This document shows, one piece after another, positions 42,664 through 51,556 of a stretch of 64,000 bases of DNA. Under the pieces are notes generated by a model. It did no database searches, was not told where the DNA came from, and was given only the letters and a program-made list of their open reading frames with translations. Position 1 is the stretch's first letter. Each line of letters opens with the position of its first letter. Both the position numbers and the translations under genes were made by a program. The DNA is from DATEAV01 sp964575425 (GTDB lineage: Bacteria; Chloroflexota; Anaerolineae; Anaerolineales; E44-bin32), in assembly GCA_964575425.1 (NCBI GenBank), contig CAZNRD010000013.1:1-64000 (forward strand), read 5' to 3'.

Positions 42664-44079
42664 ATGGAACACCTCGCGCCGCAGACCATGGGACAGCAGT
42701 ACGGCCGCCGCTCATGGGCCGAGCCCTACAAGATCAAGATGGTCGAGCCGATCCGACTGATCCCGCGCCCGGCCCGCGAGCAAGCCCTGCGCGAAGCCGG
42801 CTACAACACCTTCCTGCTGCGCTCCGAGGACGTCTACATTGACCTGCTGACGGACAGCGGAACGTCCGCCATGAGCGACCGCCAGTGGGCGGGCATCATG
42901 CTCGGCGATGAAGCCTACGCCGGCAGCCGCAACTTCTACCATCTCGAAGACGCCGTGCAGCGCTACTACGGCTACCGCCACCTTGTCCCCACCCACCAGG
43001 GCCGCGGCGCAGAACATCTCCTCAGCAAGGTTGCCATTCGGCCCGGGCAGTACGTGCCGGGCAACATGTACTTCACCACCACCCGGCTGCACCAGGAACT
43101 GGCCGGCGGCACCTTCGTTGACGTGATCATCGACGAGGCTCACGATCCGACCAGTCTCCATCCCTTCAAGGGCGACGTGGACCTCGACAAGATGGAGTCC
43201 CTGATCCGCCGGGTCGGCGCCGAGAACATCGCCTACGTCAGCCTGGCGGGCACGGTCAACATGGCCGGAGGTCAGCCAGTGAGCATGGCCAACGTGCGCG
43301 CCCTGCGCGCGCTCTGTGACCGGCACGGCATCCGCATCTTCCTCGACGCCACACGCATGGTGGAGAACGCCTTCTTCATTCAGGAGCGCGAGCCGGGCTA
43401 TGCCGAGACGTCGATCGCCGAGATCCTGAGGGAGTTCTGCGCTTACACCGATGGCGCCTGGATGAGCGCAAAGAAGGACCATCTGGTCAACATCGGCGGC
43501 TGGCTTGCGGTGAACGACGATGAACTCTTCGATCGCCTGCGCAACCTGGTCGTCGTCTACGAGGGGCTGCACACCTACGGCGGCATGGCCGGTCGCGACA
43601 TGGAAGCCCTTGCCATCGGCATCGAAGAGGCCGTGCAGGATGAGCACGTGCGCGCCCGCGTTGGGCAGGTGCGCTATCTGGGCGATCTCCTTCTCCGCTG
43701 GGACGTCCCCATCGTCGTTCCCGTCGGCGGACATGCCATCTTCCTTGACGCCAAGCGCTTCTACCCCCACATCCCGCAGAACGAATTCCCGGCCCAGACG
43801 CTGGCCGCTCAACTCTATCTGGATTCCGGCGTGCGCGGCATGGAGCGCGGCATCGTCAGCGCCGGCCGCGACCCGAAGACCGGCGATCATCGCTATCCGG
43901 CCCTGGAACTGACGCGGCTCACAATCCCGCGCCGCGTGTACACCCAGTCGCACATGGATGTGGTCGCAGAAGCGGTCAAGGCTGCCTACGACGATCGCCA
44001 CAAAACGCGCGGGATGAAGATGGTCTACGAACCGAAAGAACTCCGCTTCTTCCAGGCCCGCTTCGAACCCCTGGGCTAG
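42664..44079 (+). CDS. tpl: Tyrosine phenol-lyase
   Basis: 471-residue PLP enzyme splitting L-tyrosine into phenol, pyruvate and ammonia. The PLP lysine is Lys271 in MSAKKD. It is assigned to TPL rather than tryptophanase by two positions known to differ: Thr138 in GNMYFTTTR (Asp in TnaA) and Arg395 in VRGMERGIVSAG (Ile in TnaA), which bind the phenol ring. Ending PKELRFFQARF also matches TPL. GGAGG lies a few nt before the ATG. A strong terminator follows. Confidence 0.9.
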   Translation: MEHLAPQTMGQQYGRRSWAEPYKIKMVEPIRLIPRPAREQALREAGYNTFLLRSEDVYIDLLTDSGTSAMSDRQWAGIMLGDEAYAGSRNFYHLEDAVQRYYGYRHLVPTHQGRGAEHLLSKVAIRPGQYVPGNMYFTTTRLHQELAGGTFVDVIIDEAHDPTSLHPFKGDVDLDKMESLIRRVGAENIAYVSLAGTVNMAGGQPVSMANVRALRALCDRHGIRIFLDATRMVENAFFIQEREPGYAETSIAEILREFCAYTDGAWMSAKKDHLVNIGGWLAVNDDELFDRLRNLVVVYEGLHTYGGMAGRDMEALAIGIEEAVQDEHVRARVGQVRYLGDLLLRWDVPIVVPVGGHAIFLDAKRFYPHIPQNEFPAQTLAAQLYLDSGVRGMERGIVSAGRDPKTGDHRYPALELTRLTIPRRVYTQSHMDVVAEAVKAAYDDRHKTRGMKMVYEPKELRFFQARFEPLG

Positions 44080-44106
44080 GCCGGCCTTCCGCGCCGGTCA
44101 GAACAC

Positions 44107-44135
44107 AAGGCCGGGAGCGCAGCGCTCCCGGCCTT
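44107..44135. terminator. Bidirectional hairpin terminator
   Basis: AAGGCCGGGAGCG and CGCTCCCGGCCTT form a perfect 13-bp stem with a 3-nt loop, between convergent tpl and the epimerase gene. Few T follow on either side, but symmetry and position fit a shared terminator. Confidence 0.75.
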
Positions 44136-44155
44136 CGCGTTGCCGAACCCCTCAC

Positions 44156-45088
44156 CTACAGAAGCAGCTCCCGCAGCGCGCCCTCGAGCTCGGGGAACTC
44201 GAATGTGAATCCCGTCTCGGCCAAGCGGCGCGGCGTCGGCCGCTGCCCCTCAAGGACCAGCGTCGCCTTCTCTCCCAGGGCCAGGCGCAGCAGGAAGGCC
44301 GGCATGGGCAACAGGGTCGGGCGATGGAGCACTCCTGCGAGCACCCGCGTGAACTCTGCACTGCGCACCGCCTCGGGCACCGCCAGATTGAAAGGCCCGC
44401 GCGCCTCAGGGGTCTCAAGGAGATGCCGAATGGCCCTCACCTCGTCTCGGATGTGAACCCAGGGGAACCAAGCGCGCCCGGATCCGAGGCGGCCTCCCAC
44501 GAAGAGCCGGAAGGGCAGGACCATGATCGGGAAGAGGCCACCGCGCCGGCTCAGCACCAGCGCCGTGCGCACGATCGCTCTCCGCACGCCCATCTCTTCG
44601 ACGGCCTGCGTCGATGCCTCCCACGCCTGACAGACGCGTGCCAGGAAATCCGAACCCGGCGGCGCCTGCTCATCGACCGCCGCCTCACCGACGCCGTAGT
44701 AGCCGACCGCCGAGGACTGGACGAGCACCTTCGGACGGTCCCTGGCCGCAGCCACTGCCTCGACCACCGCCTGGCCGGCGCGCACGCGGCTGCTCAGGAT
44801 GACCTCCTTGCGCGCCGCGCTCCAACGCTGGAACGGGATCGCCAGCAAGCCCTCGCCTGCCAGGCTCGCCCCCGCCAAGTTCACGACGGCGTCGGCCCTC
44901 TCGACCTCGCTCCCCCAGCCGGCCGCCGTGGATCCATCCCACCGCGCCCAGCGTGCACCAGCCGGGAGGTCGCCGTCGCGGGCCGCATGGCGGGAGACGA
45001 GAACCACCTCATGGCCGTCCCTCAACAGGTCTTCCGCCAGCGCGTGTCCAATCAGCCCCGTCCCTCCAGTAATCACCACCTTCATCAC
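44156..45088 (-). CDS. TIGR01777-type epimerase/SDR (YfcH-like)
   Basis: 310-residue extended SDR: VVITGGTGLIGHALAEDLLRDGH binds NAD(P); DAVVNLAGASLAGE, the YYG motif in SSAVGYYG, PWVHIRDEV and the C-terminal domain PMPAFLLRLALGE are hallmarks of this family. The substrate is unknown. About 135 nt with no gene separate it from mazG downstream. Confidence 0.9.
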   Translation of the reverse strand: MMKVVITGGTGLIGHALAEDLLRDGHEVVLVSRHAARDGDLPAGARWARWDGSTAAGWGSEVERADAVVNLAGASLAGEGLLAIPFQRWSAARKEVILSSRVRAGQAVVEAVAAARDRPKVLVQSSAVGYYGVGEAAVDEQAPPGSDFLARVCQAWEASTQAVEEMGVRRAIVRTALVLSRRGGLFPIMVLPFRLFVGGRLGSGRAWFPWVHIRDEVRAIRHLLETPEARGPFNLAVPEAVRSAEFTRVLAGVLHRPTLLPMPAFLLRLALGEKATLVLEGQRPTPRRLAETGFTFEFPELEGALRELLL

Positions 45089-45224
45089 CTCACACCTCCT
45101 TCATCCTCTGCATCGGCGCCAGATCACATCATCGCCAGCGCGCCTGCGGATGCAAGGGCGCGCCCCGCTTCCGAGAGTCCCGACGAGGGATGGCCGGCCT
45201 CCCGCCTTCAGACACAGCCGCGCG

Positions 45225-46691
45225 TCAGGAGACGAGGCCGCCTGGGTCACGGCCGCTCACCTTCGTTCCCTCCCACAGCCGATCAAGTTCCTCGAGGCCC
45301 ATGTCCGTCAGGCTGCGGCCCTCGGCGTGAGCGGCTGCCTCCAGCTGCGCGAAGCGCTGGCGAAAGCGCGCATTGGCCTGCCGCAGCGCCGCCTCCGGGT
45401 CCGCCTTCAGCCACCGAGCGTAGTTGACGACGGCGAACAACAGGTCCCCCACCTCATCCGTCTTCGCGCCCTCGCTGCTCGCCTCACGCACCTCATCAAG
45501 TTCCTCGAGCACCTTGGCGATGACACCATCCAGCGCTGGCCAGTCGAACCCCACGCGCGCCACCCTCGACTGAATCTCGGCTGCCTGAGCCAGCGCCGGC
45601 AGGCCCACGGGCACCCCACCAAGGAGGCCGGTTCCCTCGCCATCTGCCTCGCGCTCCGAGGCCTTGAGCTTCTCCCAGTTTGCCAGGACCTGATCGACCC
45701 CATCCACCCTGGTCTGCCCGAAGACATGCGGGTGGCGTCGGACGATCTTGGCATGGATGCCCGAGATGACATCCGCCATCCGGAACTCGCCAGCCTCCGT
45801 GGCAATCTGGGCCTGAAGGATGATTTGCAGCAGCAAATCCCCCAGTTCCTCGCGCAGGGCATGCGAGTCGTCCCGATCCAGCGCCTGGAGCGCTTCGTAG
45901 GCCTCCTCCATCAGATGCGCCCGAAGCGACTGCGGCGTCTGCTGGCGGTCCCACGGGCACCCATCTGCAGCGCGCAGGTGGGCGACCTTGTCCTGGAAGG
46001 TCTCGAAGGCCGAGGGGGACTGCAAAGCCGGGATGAACAGGGCCGTCAGCGGGGCGATGTCAGCGGCGCGGTCGATCTCGTAGAGGGGCATGGTTTCGAC
46101 GCGCGCCTGGCGCGTGCCAGCCGCGTGAATGAGGGTGACGTTGTGGTCGTCGGGATACTGGTTCATCAAGGTGAGCTTGACATCAGCGGCCACGAGGGTC
46201 GAGTGGAGCTGACCGACCAGCGCGGCGGAGTCCGGCGGGAACGGCGGATGGTGACGGGCAGCCAGGTCCAGGGCGTCGGCCACGAACAGGCCATCGAGCG
46301 CGTCGTACCCCACGGCCCTCAGACAAGGCTCAATGAAGCTGATTCCGTGGACTATCCGGAGAGGGACGTGGGCCTGTTGCTGAAGCACCGCAACGGTCGC
46401 CTCGCCCACCATCGGATCACCGGGCACCGCATAGAGCACGCCTTCGGGTCGCGCCCCAAGGGCAAGGACCTGGTCAACGATCGCCCTGTAAACCGCCGCA
46501 TAGTGCTCCAGGCTGTCGTACAGATCGTCGAAGCTGTGGAGGCGCAGGTGAGGCGGAAGGCCCGCGACAGCCGGATAATGGAGGGTTCGAAGCCATACCT
46601 CGTCGCTCGACTCCAGCGCTTGCCAGGCCGCCCTCGTCAGGAGTGCAGGGTCTCCTGGGCCGAGGCCGACGATCGTGATCCCTGGGGGCAT
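45225..46691 (-). CDS. mazG: MazG with N-terminal tetrapyrrole-methylase-like domain (YabN type)
   Basis: 488 residues. Residues 1 to about 235 are a TP-methylase-like domain (ITIVGLGPGDPALLT; YAVPGDPMVGEATV). Residues 255-485 hold the MazG pyrophosphohydrolase: GCPWDRQQTPQSLRAHLMEEAYEAL and EELGDLL carry the metal-binding Glu/Asp set, and a second half-domain has EELDEV and DEVGDLLFA. It hydrolyses nucleoside triphosphates for house-cleaning. The ATG at 46691 with GGAGGC upstream is chosen over a more distant in-frame start. Confidence 0.93.
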   Translation of the reverse strand: MPPGITIVGLGPGDPALLTRAAWQALESSDEVWLRTLHYPAVAGLPPHLRLHSFDDLYDSLEHYAAVYRAIVDQVLALGARPEGVLYAVPGDPMVGEATVAVLQQQAHVPLRIVHGISFIEPCLRAVGYDALDGLFVADALDLAARHHPPFPPDSAALVGQLHSTLVAADVKLTLMNQYPDDHNVTLIHAAGTRQARVETMPLYEIDRAADIAPLTALFIPALQSPSAFETFQDKVAHLRAADGCPWDRQQTPQSLRAHLMEEAYEALQALDRDDSHALREELGDLLLQIILQAQIATEAGEFRMADVISGIHAKIVRRHPHVFGQTRVDGVDQVLANWEKLKASEREADGEGTGLLGGVPVGLPALAQAAEIQSRVARVGFDWPALDGVIAKVLEELDEVREASSEGAKTDEVGDLLFAVVNYARWLKADPEAALRQANARFRQRFAQLEAAAHAEGRSLTDMGLEELDRLWEGTKVSGRDPGGLVS

Positions 46692-46728
46692 CGTTGCCTC
46701 CGATGGCGAATGCGCGGATTCTCGCGAG

Positions 46729-46737
46729 ATTGTATCA
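46729..46737 (-). promoter_or_regulatory. Extended -10 promoter of mazG
   Basis: Minus-strand TGATACAAT (-10 TACAAT at 46729-46734) lies 38 nt before the mazG ATG, just past the terminator of the ribosomal operon. Confidence 0.5.
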
Positions 46738-46743
46738 TCCGGC

Positions 46744-46777
46744 AAGACGAAACGACCCGGCGAGTGCTGCCGGGTCG
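46744..46777 (-). terminator. Intrinsic terminator of the ribosomal superoperon
   Basis: CGACCCGGC (46753-46761) and GCCGGGTCG (46769-46777) pair across a 7-nt loop; on the minus strand TTTCGTCTT follows. It lies 24 nt past the S9 stop. Confidence 0.85.
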
Positions 46778-46800
46778 TCACGGGGAAACGTTGGAACGAA

Positions 46801-47193
46801 TCAGCGCTTGGTGTAGGTCGGGGCCTTGCGGGCGCGCTTGAGGCCGGGTTTCTTGCGTTCCTTCATGCGCGGATCGCGCGTCAGGAACCCTGCGGCGCGC
46901 AGAGCCGGCTGCAGGTCCGGGTTCATGACCATGAGGGCGCGGGCCATGCCGCGGCGCGCGGCGCCGGCTTGGCCAGTGATCCCTCCACCCTCGACCTTAA
47001 CGGTCACATCCAGCTTGCCCTCGTAGCCGGTGGCGCGCAGCGGTGCCAGCACCGCTTCCAGGTCCCCGATGCGAGGGAAGTAATCCTGCGCCGGCTTGCC
47101 GTTGACAGTGATGTTCCCGCCTCCCGGGATCAGTCGCACCCGGGCCGTGCTCGTCTTCCTTCGTCCGATGCCTTCGTAGTATTGAACTGCCAT
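46801..47193 (-). CDS. rpsI: 30S ribosomal protein S9
   Basis: 130 residues, full length, with YYEGIGRRKTSTARV at the start, GGGITGQAGAARRGMARALM in the middle and the basic tail ending TYTKR, whose last Arg contacts the P-site tRNA. Last gene of the superoperon, 19 nt after L13. Confidence 0.97.
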   Translation of the reverse strand: MAVQYYEGIGRRKTSTARVRLIPGGGNITVNGKPAQDYFPRIGDLEAVLAPLRATGYEGKLDVTVKVEGGGITGQAGAARRGMARALMVMNPDLQPALRAAGFLTRDPRMKERKKPGLKRARKAPTYTKR

Positions 47194-47212
47194 GCTCTTC
47201 CTCAGTCCTCAT

Positions 47213-47647
47213 TCACTCGAGAGGCCGCGGCTTCTGTGCCGCGTGCGGATGGTCCGGCCCCGCGTAGACCTTCAGCTTGCGCATCAGCCTGCGGCGCAGC
47301 CGGTTGCGAGGCAGCATGCCCCACACCGCGCTTTCCAGGACGCGCTCGGGAAAGCGGGCCAGCTGCTCGCGCAGCGTGATGCGCTTCAGCCCACTCGGAT
47401 AACCCGAATGGCGGTAGTAGACCTTCTCATCGAGCTTGGCGCCGGTCACCGCGATCTTCTCGGCGTTGACAACCACGACAAAGTCGCCGGCGTCGACGCC
47501 CGGCGTGTAGCTGGGCTTATGCTTGCCGGTTAGTGTGCGCGCGATGCGCGATGCCAGGCGCCCCAGATTCTGCCCGGCTGCGTCGACCACAAACCACTCG
47601 CAGCCCAGCTCAGCCGCTTTGGGATGGTAGGTTCTCTGCACGCTCAT
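47213..47647 (-). CDS. rplM: 50S ribosomal protein L13
   Basis: 144 residues with WFVVDAAGQNLGRLASRIA, GDFVVVVNAEKI and YYRHSGYPSGLK. No good Shine-Dalgarno precedes the ATG at 47647; two in-frame GTG codons at about 47656-47659 are alternatives. Starts 21 nt after truA. Confidence 0.96.
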   Translation of the reverse strand: MSVQRTYHPKAAELGCEWFVVDAAGQNLGRLASRIARTLTGKHKPSYTPGVDAGDFVVVVNAEKIAVTGAKLDEKVYYRHSGYPSGLKRITLREQLARFPERVLESAVWGMLPRNRLRRRLMRKLKVYAGPDHPHAAQKPRPLE

Positions 47648-47668
47648 ACTCCGCACCACGACCGCAGC

Positions 47669-48424
47669 TCACGGTTGTGGCTCATCCTGATACAGGACAC
47701 ACTCCAGGCACAGACCCCGGGCGGGGGCGATCTTCCCCTGCCAGGGCAAGGCCGGGCCAGCCAGCGCGGCCTCGAGGTCTCCCACGTGTCTCCTGCCCAT
47801 GCCCACGTCTACCAGAGCCGCCACCAGGCGGCGCACCATGCGGTGCAGGAAGGCGTTGGCCTCGATCTCAAACTCCCACATGGCATCCCACCGCTGCCAG
47901 GAAGCGCGCAAGACGCGACGCACAGTGTGGCCACCTGGCACGGGCGAGGCGCCAAAGGCACCGAAGTCCCTCTCGCCCACGAGGAGCCCTGCTGCCCGCT
48001 GCATCATGTCGAAGTCCGGCTCCGGCCAGATGCGCCAGGCGAACCGCTCTTGCAGCGGATCGCGCGTCGGGCTGCAAAGGAGCCGATAGCGGTAGCGCCG
48101 ACACCGGGCGGAGAAGCGCGGATGGAAACCGGGTGCCGCTACTTCCGCCCCGACCACCGCGACGTCATCCGGCAGGTGCGCGTTCAGCGCCGTGACGAGC
48201 AAGTCGAGGCTGTGCTTCCAGTCCAGGTCGAAGTCGACGACCTGGCCCCGGGCGTGGACGCCTGCATCCGTCCGGCCTGCGGCACGGAGAGAACGGCCCT
48301 GCCAGCCGAGGCGCCGCAGGGCGTCCTCGAGGACGCCCTGCACCGTCCGCCGGTCGCGCCCGAGGCGCTGGAAGCCCTCGAAATCGGTCCCGTCGTAGGC
48401 GAGCGTTAGTTTGTAAACGGTCAT
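47669..48424 (-). CDS. truA: tRNA pseudouridine(38-40) synthase
   Basis: 251-residue enzyme modifying the anticodon arm of tRNAs. The catalytic Asp is in AAGRTDAGVHARGQV; LAYDGTDFEGFQ opens the protein. Its place between rplQ and rplM in the ribosomal operon is common in Gram-positive lineages. Confidence 0.95.
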   Translation of the reverse strand: MTVYKLTLAYDGTDFEGFQRLGRDRRTVQGVLEDALRRLGWQGRSLRAAGRTDAGVHARGQVVDFDLDWKHSLDLLVTALNAHLPDDVAVVGAEVAAPGFHPRFSARCRRYRYRLLCSPTRDPLQERFAWRIWPEPDFDMMQRAAGLLVGERDFGAFGASPVPGGHTVRRVLRASWQRWDAMWEFEIEANAFLHRMVRRLVAALVDVGMGRRHVGDLEAALAGPALPWQGKIAPARGLCLECVLYQDEPQP

Positions 48425-48469
48425 CGACCCAGCCCTGGCGAGGCTGGACGGGGCAGCGATCGGTCGAGG

Positions 48470-48847
48470 TCAGGCCTCGACCAGCTCCAGCAGCACCATC
48501 TCGGCTGCGTCGCCCGGCCGCGGGCCGAGGCGAATGATGCGCGTGTACCCGCCGGGACGGTCCGTATAACGCGGCGCGATCTCGTCGAACAGTTTCTTCA
48601 CCACTTCCGGGTCGTTGAGGCGGGCCGCAGCCAGGCGGCGAGCATGGACCGCTTTAAGCTCGCCAGCAGCGTTCCCGCGCTTGGCGGTTGTGATCAGCCG
48701 TTCGGCCGCGCCGCGGATGGCGTCGGCCTTGGCGCGCGTCGTCCGAATGCGTTCATGTCGGAAGAACTCGGTGATCAGGCTGCGCCGCAGTGCTGTGCGC
48801 TGCCCGCTGGAGCGACCGAGCTTCCGCCCTGCCACCCGGTGTCTCAC
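48470..48847 (-). CDS. rplQ: 50S ribosomal protein L17
   Basis: 125 residues: MRHRVAGRKLGRSSGQRTALRRSL start and GGYTRIIRLGPRPGDAAEMVLLELV end are standard. Its ATG overlaps the rpoA stop by 4 nt. Confidence 0.97.
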   Translation of the reverse strand: MRHRVAGRKLGRSSGQRTALRRSLITEFFRHERIRTTRAKADAIRGAAERLITTAKRGNAAGELKAVHARRLAAARLNDPEVVKKLFDEIAPRYTDRPGGYTRIIRLGPRPGDAAEMVLLELVEA

Positions 48848-49827
48848 GCCGCTCCCCCTTCCGGCTCAACCTCGGGCGTCGGCTCACCGGGAAGGTAGCC
48901 CTTCTCGCGCAGCCGCTCCTGGAGCTCCTCCAGGCTTTTCTCCCCGAAGTTGCGGATGGAGAGCATGGCCTCGGCTCCCTTCTCCACCATATCAAGCACC
49001 TCGCCCACCGTCGTGATGCCCGTGCGCTTGAGCGAGTTGAAGACGCGCACCGAGAGGTCCAGGTTCTCGATCGGGATGTCGTAGATCTCGCTGGCCAGGC
49101 GCGGCCTCTCCTCTCTCTGGGCGGCGGCCATCAGGCTCTCTTCGCTCACGCCGGCGATGTCGCGCAGGTGTGCCATCAGAATCTGCGCGCTCTGGCTCAG
49201 CGCCGTCTCGGGTTTCATCGTCCCGTCGGTCCACACCTCCATGATCAACCGGTCGTAGCTCGTATCCTGCCCGACGCGCGCCCGGCCGACCTCGTAATGC
49301 ACGCGCTTGACTGGGCCAAAGAGCGCGTCGGTCGGCAGTTCTCCGATGGGCAGGCGCCCTCGTTCGTCGGACGGCGAGTAGCCGCGGCCGCGCTGGACCG
49401 TCATCTCCATCTCCAGGCGCGCCTTGTCATCGTCGACGGTGAAGAGGTAGAGATCGGGGTTGACGATCTCAACCTCCGCCGGAGCGATGATGTCGGCCGC
49501 AGTGACGACCCCCTCGCCCTGGACCTCCAGCCGGAGCCGCGCCGTATCCCCGTCGTGCAGGATCATGCGCAGCTGCTTGATGTTGAGCATCACCTGCAGC
49601 ACGTCCTCGCGCACCCCGGGGATGTCGGAGAACTCATGCGCAACATCCGTGATGCGGACCGACGTCACCGCTGCCCCCTCGAGCGAGGACAGCAGGACGC
49701 GGCGCAGAGCATTGCCGATGGTAATGCCGTACCCGCCCTCGAGCGGGCTGATGACGAACTTGCCGTAGTTCTGCGCCACGGCTTCCCGCTCGATCTTGGG
49801 CATGACCATGTTGGTTGTTACGCCCAC
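48844..49827 (-). CDS. rpoA: RNA polymerase alpha subunit
   Basis: 327-residue subunit. The N-terminal dimerisation domain has the SPLEGGYGITIGNALRRVLLSSLEGAAVTSVRI block; the C-terminal DNA-binding domain (about 250-310) has LDLSVRVFNSLKRTGITTVGEVLDM and RNFGEKSLEEL. GTG at 49827 is chosen because GGAGG sits about 5 nt upstream; ATG at 49809 is an alternative without a ribosome-binding site. Confidence 0.96.
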   Translation of the reverse strand: MGVTTNMVMPKIEREAVAQNYGKFVISPLEGGYGITIGNALRRVLLSSLEGAAVTSVRITDVAHEFSDIPGVREDVLQVMLNIKQLRMILHDGDTARLRLEVQGEGVVTAADIIAPAEVEIVNPDLYLFTVDDDKARLEMEMTVQRGRGYSPSDERGRLPIGELPTDALFGPVKRVHYEVGRARVGQDTSYDRLIMEVWTDGTMKPETALSQSAQILMAHLRDIAGVSEESLMAAAQREERPRLASEIYDIPIENLDLSVRVFNSLKRTGITTVGEVLDMVEKGAEAMLSIRNFGEKSLEELQERLREKGYLPGEPTPEVEPEGGAA

Positions 49828-49865
49828 TGCACCCTCCACGGGGCCCTCGGCCCCGCGCACGCGCC

Positions 49866-50504
49866 TCAGCGCGAGTAGAACTCGATGATCAGCTGCTCAC
49901 TCAGGCCGGCGTCGATATCGCGCCGCTCCGGCAGCTGCAGCACCTTGCCGCTGAGGTTCTTCAGATCCCTCTCAAGCCAGCGCGGCACCGTGCGACTCTC
50001 GGCCACCTCCGGCAGCGACTTGAAGTACGGCCGGGTGCGCGATCCGGGGCGGACGGTGATGACGTCTCCCGGGCGGACGAGCATCGACGGCACGTCGGTG
50101 CGGCGTCCGTTGACATTGAAGTGGCCGTGCGTCACCAGCAGCCGCGCCTCGGCGCGGTTGGCAGCAAACCCGAGACGGTGGATCGTGTTGTCGAGGCGGC
50201 GCTCCAGCGTCTGCAGCAGGTTCTCGCCCGTCAGACCGCGCTTCTTCAGGGCCGCGGCGTAGAAGCGGCGAAACTGGCGCTCGGTGACGCCGTAGATGCG
50301 GCGCGTCTTCTGCTTCTCGCGCAGCTGACGGTTGTAGTCGGACAGCCGGCGCCGGCGGAACTGCGCATCGCGCCCATGGTCGCCCGGGGGAAACCCGCGA
50401 CGCTCAAACGCACACTTCGGCGTGAAGCAACGCTGCCCTTTCAGGAACAGTTTCTCTCCTTCGCGGCGGCACAGCCTGCAGACCGGTCCTATGTATTTCG
50501 ACAT
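49866..50504 (-). CDS. rpsD: 30S ribosomal protein S4 (zinc-type)
   Basis: 212 residues. Cys9, Cys12, Cys26 and Cys31 near the N-terminus form a zinc site of the C+ form. The S4 RNA-binding domain begins RRLDNTIHRLGFAANRAEARLLVTHGH. Confidence 0.97.
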   Translation of the reverse strand: MSKYIGPVCRLCRREGEKLFLKGQRCFTPKCAFERRGFPPGDHGRDAQFRRRRLSDYNRQLREKQKTRRIYGVTERQFRRFYAAALKKRGLTGENLLQTLERRLDNTIHRLGFAANRAEARLLVTHGHFNVNGRRTDVPSMLVRPGDVITVRPGSRTRPYFKSLPEVAESRTVPRWLERDLKNLSGKVLQLPERRDIDAGLSEQLIIEFYSR

Positions 50505-50529
50505 CGTGTACGAGATCCTTCCTGCTCAC

Positions 50530-50931
50530 TCACACGCGGCGTTTCTTGGGAGGACGGCATCCATTGTGCGGCACCGGGGTGACGTCGCTGATGGAGCGGA
50601 CGCGGATGCCGGAGCCCTGGATGGCCCGGATCGCCGCCTCGCGGCCCGGGCCCGGGCCCTTCACCAAGATATCCACTTCCTGCAGCCCTAGCTCGGTGGC
50701 AGCGGCGATCGCCTCCTGGGCGGCCAGGCGTGCGGCATAGGGCGTGCTCTTGCGCGAGCCCTTGAAGCCAGCATGGCCGGCACTGCCCCACACCACGGCG
50801 TTGCCCTGTGTGTCGGTAATGGTGATGATGGTGTTGTTGAAGGTGGCGTGGACATGGGCCTGCCCGTGTGACAAAGTCCTCTTGCCCTTGCGCGCCGCTG
50901 TCCGTCGCGACTCCCGTCCTGTCGGTGCCAT
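50530..50931 (-). CDS. rpsK: 30S ribosomal protein S11
   Basis: 133 residues with HVHATFNNTIITITD, GFKGSRKSTPYAA and the C-terminal DVTPVPHNGCRPPKKRRV signature. About 118 nt separate it from S13, longer than most gaps in this operon, with nothing obvious in it. Confidence 0.97.
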   Translation of the reverse strand: MAPTGRESRRTAARKGKRTLSHGQAHVHATFNNTIITITDTQGNAVVWGSAGHAGFKGSRKSTPYAARLAAQEAIAAATELGLQEVDILVKGPGPGREAAIRAIQGSGIRVRSISDVTPVPHNGCRPPKKRRV

Positions 50932-51048
50932 GGCTCCTCGTCTGTCGTCCCTTGCTTGTACGGCCCGTCGTCAGCGCCAGCGCAGGCAGCCGCAGGGTGG
51001 AAGGAAACCCATCCTCCGCCAGCCATCCGGCAGGCCGGGATAACCGGA

Positions 51049-51438
51049 TTACTTCTTCTTGGCGCCTCGCCTGCGCCCGCGGCCGGCAACCGTCTTCTTC
51101 GGCCCCTTGCGTGTGCGGGCGTTGGTGCGGGTGCGCTGACCTCTCACCGGCAGGCCGCGCCGGTGCCGCAGCCCGCGGTAGCAGCCAATCTCGATCAGGC
51201 GCTTAATGTTCATCTGCATCTCGCGGCGTAGATCGCCTTCCACGGTGAGATGCTGGCCGATGTAGTCCCGCAGTGCCGTCACTTGCTCTTCCGTCAGGTC
51301 CCGCACGCGCAGGTCTGGATGGACCTCGGTGGCCCGCAGCGCCTGGCGGGCGCGCGACCGGCCAATACCATAGATGTACGTCAGACCGATCTCGATCCGC
51401 TTGTCGCGAGGTAAGTCAATTCCTTCAATGCGTGCCAT
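51049..51438 (-). CDS. rpsM: 30S ribosomal protein S13
   Basis: 129 residues: ARIEGIDLPRDKRIEIGLTYIYGIGRSRA, RGLRHRRGLPVRGQRT and a Lys-rich tail. It follows L36 by 4 nt. Confidence 0.97.
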   Translation of the reverse strand: MARIEGIDLPRDKRIEIGLTYIYGIGRSRARQALRATEVHPDLRVRDLTEEQVTALRDYIGQHLTVEGDLRREMQMNIKRLIEIGCYRGLRHRRGLPVRGQRTRTNARTRKGPKKTVAGRGRRRGAKKK

Positions 51439-51442
51439 GCGC

Positions 51443-51556
51443 CTACCCCTGTCGCTGCTTGTGACGCGGGTTTTCGCAGATCACATATACTTTGCCGCGG
51501 CGCCGCACCACCTTGCACTTGGGGCAGCGCTTGCGCACCGATGATGTCACCTTCAT
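51443..51556 (-). CDS. rpmJ: 50S ribosomal protein L36 (zinc form)
   Basis: 37 residues, easily missed because of size. The Cys-x2-Cys...Cys-x4-His zinc set (CPKCKVV, VICENPRH) is complete, the C+ form. Its ATG overlaps the map stop in ATGA. infA, which often lies just upstream, is absent. Confidence 0.95.
   Translation of the reverse strand: MKVTSSVRKRCPKCKVVRRRGKVYVICENPRHKQRQG

Noticed and set aside
44799..46841. A 680-codon plus-strand frame
   Set aside because: Antisense to the epimerase start and mazG, crossing a clear terminator and promoter; no recognisable domains.
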